Assembly (NCBI RefSeq): GCF_031954525.1
Contig: NZ_CP134867.1
Coordinates: forward strand, 1,364,001 to 1,428,000
Direction of reading: 5' to 3'
Length of the DNA: 64,000 nucleotides
Source: Dyella sp. BiH032
Lineage (GTDB): Bacteria; Pseudomonadota; Gammaproteobacteria; Xanthomonadales; Rhodanobacteraceae
A model generated the notes under the pieces. That model searched no databases. It saw only the letters and a list, made by a program, of their open reading frames with translations, and was not told where the DNA came from. Numbering within the stretch: position 1 is the first letter of the stretch; the number at the start of each line of letters is the position of its first letter. This document shows positions 61,782-64,000 of the stretch, piece by piece. The position numbers and the translations under genes were made by a program.

Positions 61782-63254
61782 TCAGAACACCGAGGCGAAC
61801 GGCCCCAGCTCCACCTGCACGGACTTGATGCGCGTGTAATGGGCGAGTGTGCTGATGCCGTTCTCGCGCCCTACGCCGGATTGCTTGTAGCCGCCGACAG
61901 GCATTTCTGCGGACGACTCGCCCCAGGTGTTGATCCAGCAGATGCCGGCTTGCAGCTGATGGATGACCCGGTGCGCACATGAGAGATCGGTCGTGACCAC
62001 GCCGGCGGCCAGGCCGAAGAAGGTGTCGTTGGCGCGCGCGATTACCTCGCCTTCGTCCGTCCAGGCCAGGATGCTCATCACCGGTCCGAAGATTTCCTCG
62101 CGGACGATGGTCATGTCGTCGTTGCAGTCAGTGAATACGGTCGGTTGCACGTAGGCGCCATTGGCGAACGCGCCGTCCTGCGCGCGGCTTCCACCGATCA
62201 GCAGCCGGGCGCCTTCGCGCTTGCCGCTTTCGATCAGCGACAGCACCTTCTCCATGTGCGGGAAGCTGGCGAGCGGGCCGAAGTTGGTGGAAGGGTCCGT
62301 CGGATCGCCCATGCGGATGCGCCGGGCGCGCTCGAGAACGGCGGCTTCGAACGCGTCTTTGATGGACTGATGCACGAACACGCGCGTGCCGTTGGTACAC
62401 ACCTGGCCGGAACTGAAGAAGTTCGCCATCACGGCGATGTCGGCGGCACGCGCGATGTCCGCGTCGGGGAACACGATCAGCGGTGACTTGCCGCCCAGCT
62501 CCATCGTTACTTCCTTCAGAGAGGAGGCCGCCGCGCTCGCCATCACTTTCTTGCCGGTTTCCACGCCGCCGGTGAAGGAGATCTTCTCGATGCGCGGATG
62601 CTCGGTAAGCCATTGGCCGACCTCTCGGCCGGCGCCCTGCAACACGTTGAAGACACCCGCGGGCACGCCAGCTTCGGTGTAGATCTCCGCCAGCTTCAGG
62701 GCGCTCAGCGGGGTGACTTCGCTGGGCTTGAAGATCATCGCGTTGCCCGCGGCCAGGGCAGGGGCGGACTTCCACAGTGCGATCTGGATCGGATAGTTCC
62801 AGGCGCCAATGCCGACGACCACGCCCAGCGGTTCGCGGCGGGTGTAGAAGAAGCTGGACTCGCGCAGCGGCACCTGTTCGCCTTCGATGGCGCAGGCCAG
62901 GCCGGCGTAGTACTCCAGCACGTCGGCGCCGGTGACGATGTCCACGGTGGAGGTCTCGGTGTAGGGCTTGCCGGTGTCCTCGGTCTCCAGCCACGCCAGT
63001 TCGTCGTTGCGTTCGCGCAGGATGTCCACCGCGCGGCGCAGGATGCGCGAACGCTGCATGGCAGTCATGGCGGCCCATTCCCGCTGTCCCGCCTCGGCGC
63101 TTTCCACGGCGCGCTCCAGGTCCGCGCGGGTGGCGCGCTGCACCTGGGCCAGCACTTCGCCGTTGGCCGGATTGATGGTGTCGAAGGTCTCGTTGCCGCC
63201 AGCGTCCGCCAGGGCGCCGTGGATGTACTGCTTCTGGATTCCGTACTTGCTCAT
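61782..63254 (-). CDS. betB: BetB, betaine aldehyde dehydrogenase
   Basis: This 490-residue ALDH has catalytic Cys286 in [12 protein letters not shown] and Glu252 in MELGGKSPL, plus the NAD-binding [11 protein letters not shown]. It oxidises betaine aldehyde to glycine betaine with NAD+, completing synthesis of the osmoprotectant. Length matches E. coli BetB (490). Its ATG overlaps the betI stop by four bases (ATGA), and betA follows after 59 bases. Confidence 0.95.
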   Translation of the reverse strand: MSKYGIQKQYIHGALADAGGNETFDTINPANGEVLAQVQRATRADLERAVESAEAGQREWAAMTAMQRSRILRRAVDILRERNDELAWLETEDTGKPYTETSTVDIVTGADVLEYYAGLACAIEGEQVPLRESSFFYTRREPLGVVVGIGAWNYPIQIALWKSAPALAAGNAMIFKPSEVTPLSALKLAEIYTEAGVPAGVFNVLQGAGREVGQWLTEHPRIEKISFTGGVETGKKVMASAAASSLKEVTMELGGKSPLIVFPDADIARAADIAVMANFFSSGQVCTNGTRVFVHQSIKDAFEAAVLERARRIRMGDPTDPSTNFGPLASFPHMEKVLSLIESGKREGARLLIGGSRAQDGAFANGAYVQPTVFTDCNDDMTIVREEIFGPVMSILAWTDEGEVIARANDTFFGLAAGVVTTDLSCAHRVIHQLQAGICWINTWGESSAEMPVGGYKQSGVGRENGISTLAHYTRIKSVQVELGPFASVF

Positions 63255-63871
63255 GCATGTTTTCCATTCGGGGACGCCGCGTCGGTGCGTGCGGCGGAAA
63301 GGAGCTGGTCGATGTAGTCGTAGGCGAGCTCGCGAGCCTGACCCACGTCGAACTCGCCGCCAGCCAGGCTGCCGCGCAGCCAAAGGCCGTCGATCAGGGC
63401 GGCGAGGCCGCGTGCGGCCTGGCGTGCGCGTGCCGCGGGCAGCAGGCGGCGGAACTGGTGGCACAGATTGGAATAGAGGCGGCGATCGTTCGCGCGCTGC
63501 AAGCGACGCAATTCCGGCTGGTGCATGCTCGCCGCCCAGAACGTCAGCCAGACGCGCATGGCGGTGCCGTTGACCTGCGTTTCGTCGAAGTTGCCATCGA
63601 CGATCGCGCGTAGCTGGGCGAGGGCATCGTCCGCCCCTTCCATGCGGCGGGCGCCGACCGCGTCGCGCAGTTGCCGCAGGATGTGCCGCATCGCGGCGTT
63701 GATCAGCCCGTCCTTGTCGCCGAAGTAGTGGCTGACGATGCCTGTGGACAGGCCAGCGCTGCGCGCGACCTGCGCCATCGTGGTGTCGGCCAGGCCGATG
63801 CGGTCGATCGTCTCGAAGGTGGCGCGGATCAGTTGTTCGCGCCGGATCGGTTGCATGCCGAGTTTGGGCAT
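63251..63871 (-). CDS. betI: BetI, TetR-family choline-responsive repressor
   Basis: This 206-residue protein has a TetR helix-turn-helix ([20 protein letters not shown], about 30-49) and the BetI start [15 protein letters not shown]. BetI represses the bet genes in the absence of choline. It leads the operon and overlaps betB. A palindrome matching known BetI operators lies about 85 bases upstream. Confidence 0.94.
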   Translation of the reverse strand: MPKLGMQPIRREQLIRATFETIDRIGLADTTMAQVARSAGLSTGIVSHYFGDKDGLINAAMRHILRQLRDAVGARRMEGADDALAQLRAIVDGNFDETQVNGTAMRVWLTFWAASMHQPELRRLQRANDRRLYSNLCHQFRRLLPAARARQAARGLAALIDGLWLRGSLAGGEFDVGQARELAYDYIDQLLSAARTDAASPNGKHA

Positions 63872-63952
63872 CGGATCTGTCCCAGTGGCCGTGGTGGGGA
63901 ATGAAGGAGAGCGCCGCCGGAAGGGCGGACGGTTCGAGAGCGTAGTTTAGTT

Positions 63953-63970
63953 TGATTGATCGTTCAATAA
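63953..63970. promoter_or_regulatory. Candidate BetI operator and bet promoter
   Basis: TGATTGATCGTTCAATAA contains ATTGAtCGtTCAAT (63955-63968), a palindrome that pairs at all but the two central-flank positions and resembles the BetI box of enterics and pseudomonads as I recall it. On the minus strand TTGAAC overlaps it and could be a -35 element, with TACGCT 17 bases on. The surrounding DNA is AT-rich. A divergent gene, perhaps a choline transporter, may lie beyond the window. Confidence 0.55.
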
Positions 63971-64000
63971 AAAACACATAGGCTTGCGCGGCTGGACCCG

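Overview
The window is a GC-rich, densely packed chromosomal segment of a Gram-negative gammaproteobacterium, most probably Xanthomonadales and perhaps the Rhodanobacteraceae (Dyella/Luteibacter/Rhodanobacter-like). This is inferred from gene content and order: tamA-tamB, rpoN-hpf next to hprK-rapZ-EIIA-ptsH-ptsI, kdsD-kdsC-lptC-lptA-lptB, ibaG-murA, and purM-purN divergent from DUF2066-pgsA-like-perM-hda. No rRNA, tRNA, CRISPR array, prophage, transposase or insertion sequence was seen. Almost everything is core genome on both strands, with short gaps; 51 protein-coding genes are listed.

Layout. 0-11.6 kb: an MFS drug exporter and a DUF899 protein, then on the minus strand tamA-tamB (outer-membrane assembly), a GH17-GT2 glucan synthase of the NdvB type, and dps. 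11.7-26.2 kb, plus strand: hrpA, relA, a membrane-anchored TPR protein, an SDR epimerase, PBP1b, a TPR lipoprotein and a YoaA/DinG helicase. 26.2-28.6 kb, minus: an ECF42-type sigma-factor operon (DGPF protein, VOC protein, sigma factor) with a recognisable candidate autoregulatory promoter. 28.7-31.5 kb: tsaB, then a divergent yeiH/yeiE-like pair. 31.7-38.2 kb, minus: a regulatory PTS (EI, HPr, EIIA of the mannose family), rapZ, HPr kinase, hpf and rpoN. 38.3-43.7 kb: LPS transport and Kdo genes on the minus strand, divergent from ibaG-murA. 43.8-50 kb: DUF3108, purN and purM on the minus strand, then DUF2066, a CDP-alcohol phosphatidyltransferase, an AI-2E-family transporter and hda on the plus strand. 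50-59.9 kb: suhB, trmJ, a CorC-like protein, a DUF47-Pit phosphate module, an alkyltransferase-like protein, recQ and a Kef-type antiporter. 60-64 kb, minus: betI-betB-betA for glycine betaine synthesis from choline.

How the genes work together. Envelope biogenesis dominates: TamAB, LptABC/KdsCD, MurA, PBP1b, the glucan synthase and a phospholipid synthase. A second theme is stress and nutrient signalling: RelA, HPF, the PTS/HprK/RapZ set next to RpoN, Dps, the ECF42 locus, BetIBA and the Pit/DUF47 module. DNA and RNA maintenance is represented by HrpA, YoaA, RecQ, Hda, TsaB, TrmJ and an ATL protein.

The least explained DNA is repeat-derived. A roughly 650-base gap before yoaA holds REP-like motifs and a long multi-hairpin element whose arms could close into a four-way junction. 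A REPIN-like inverted pair lies between yeiE and ptsI. Two perfect palindromes lie between the glucan synthase and dps. A related-looking palindrome-rich segment appears to be inserted in frame inside hrpA.
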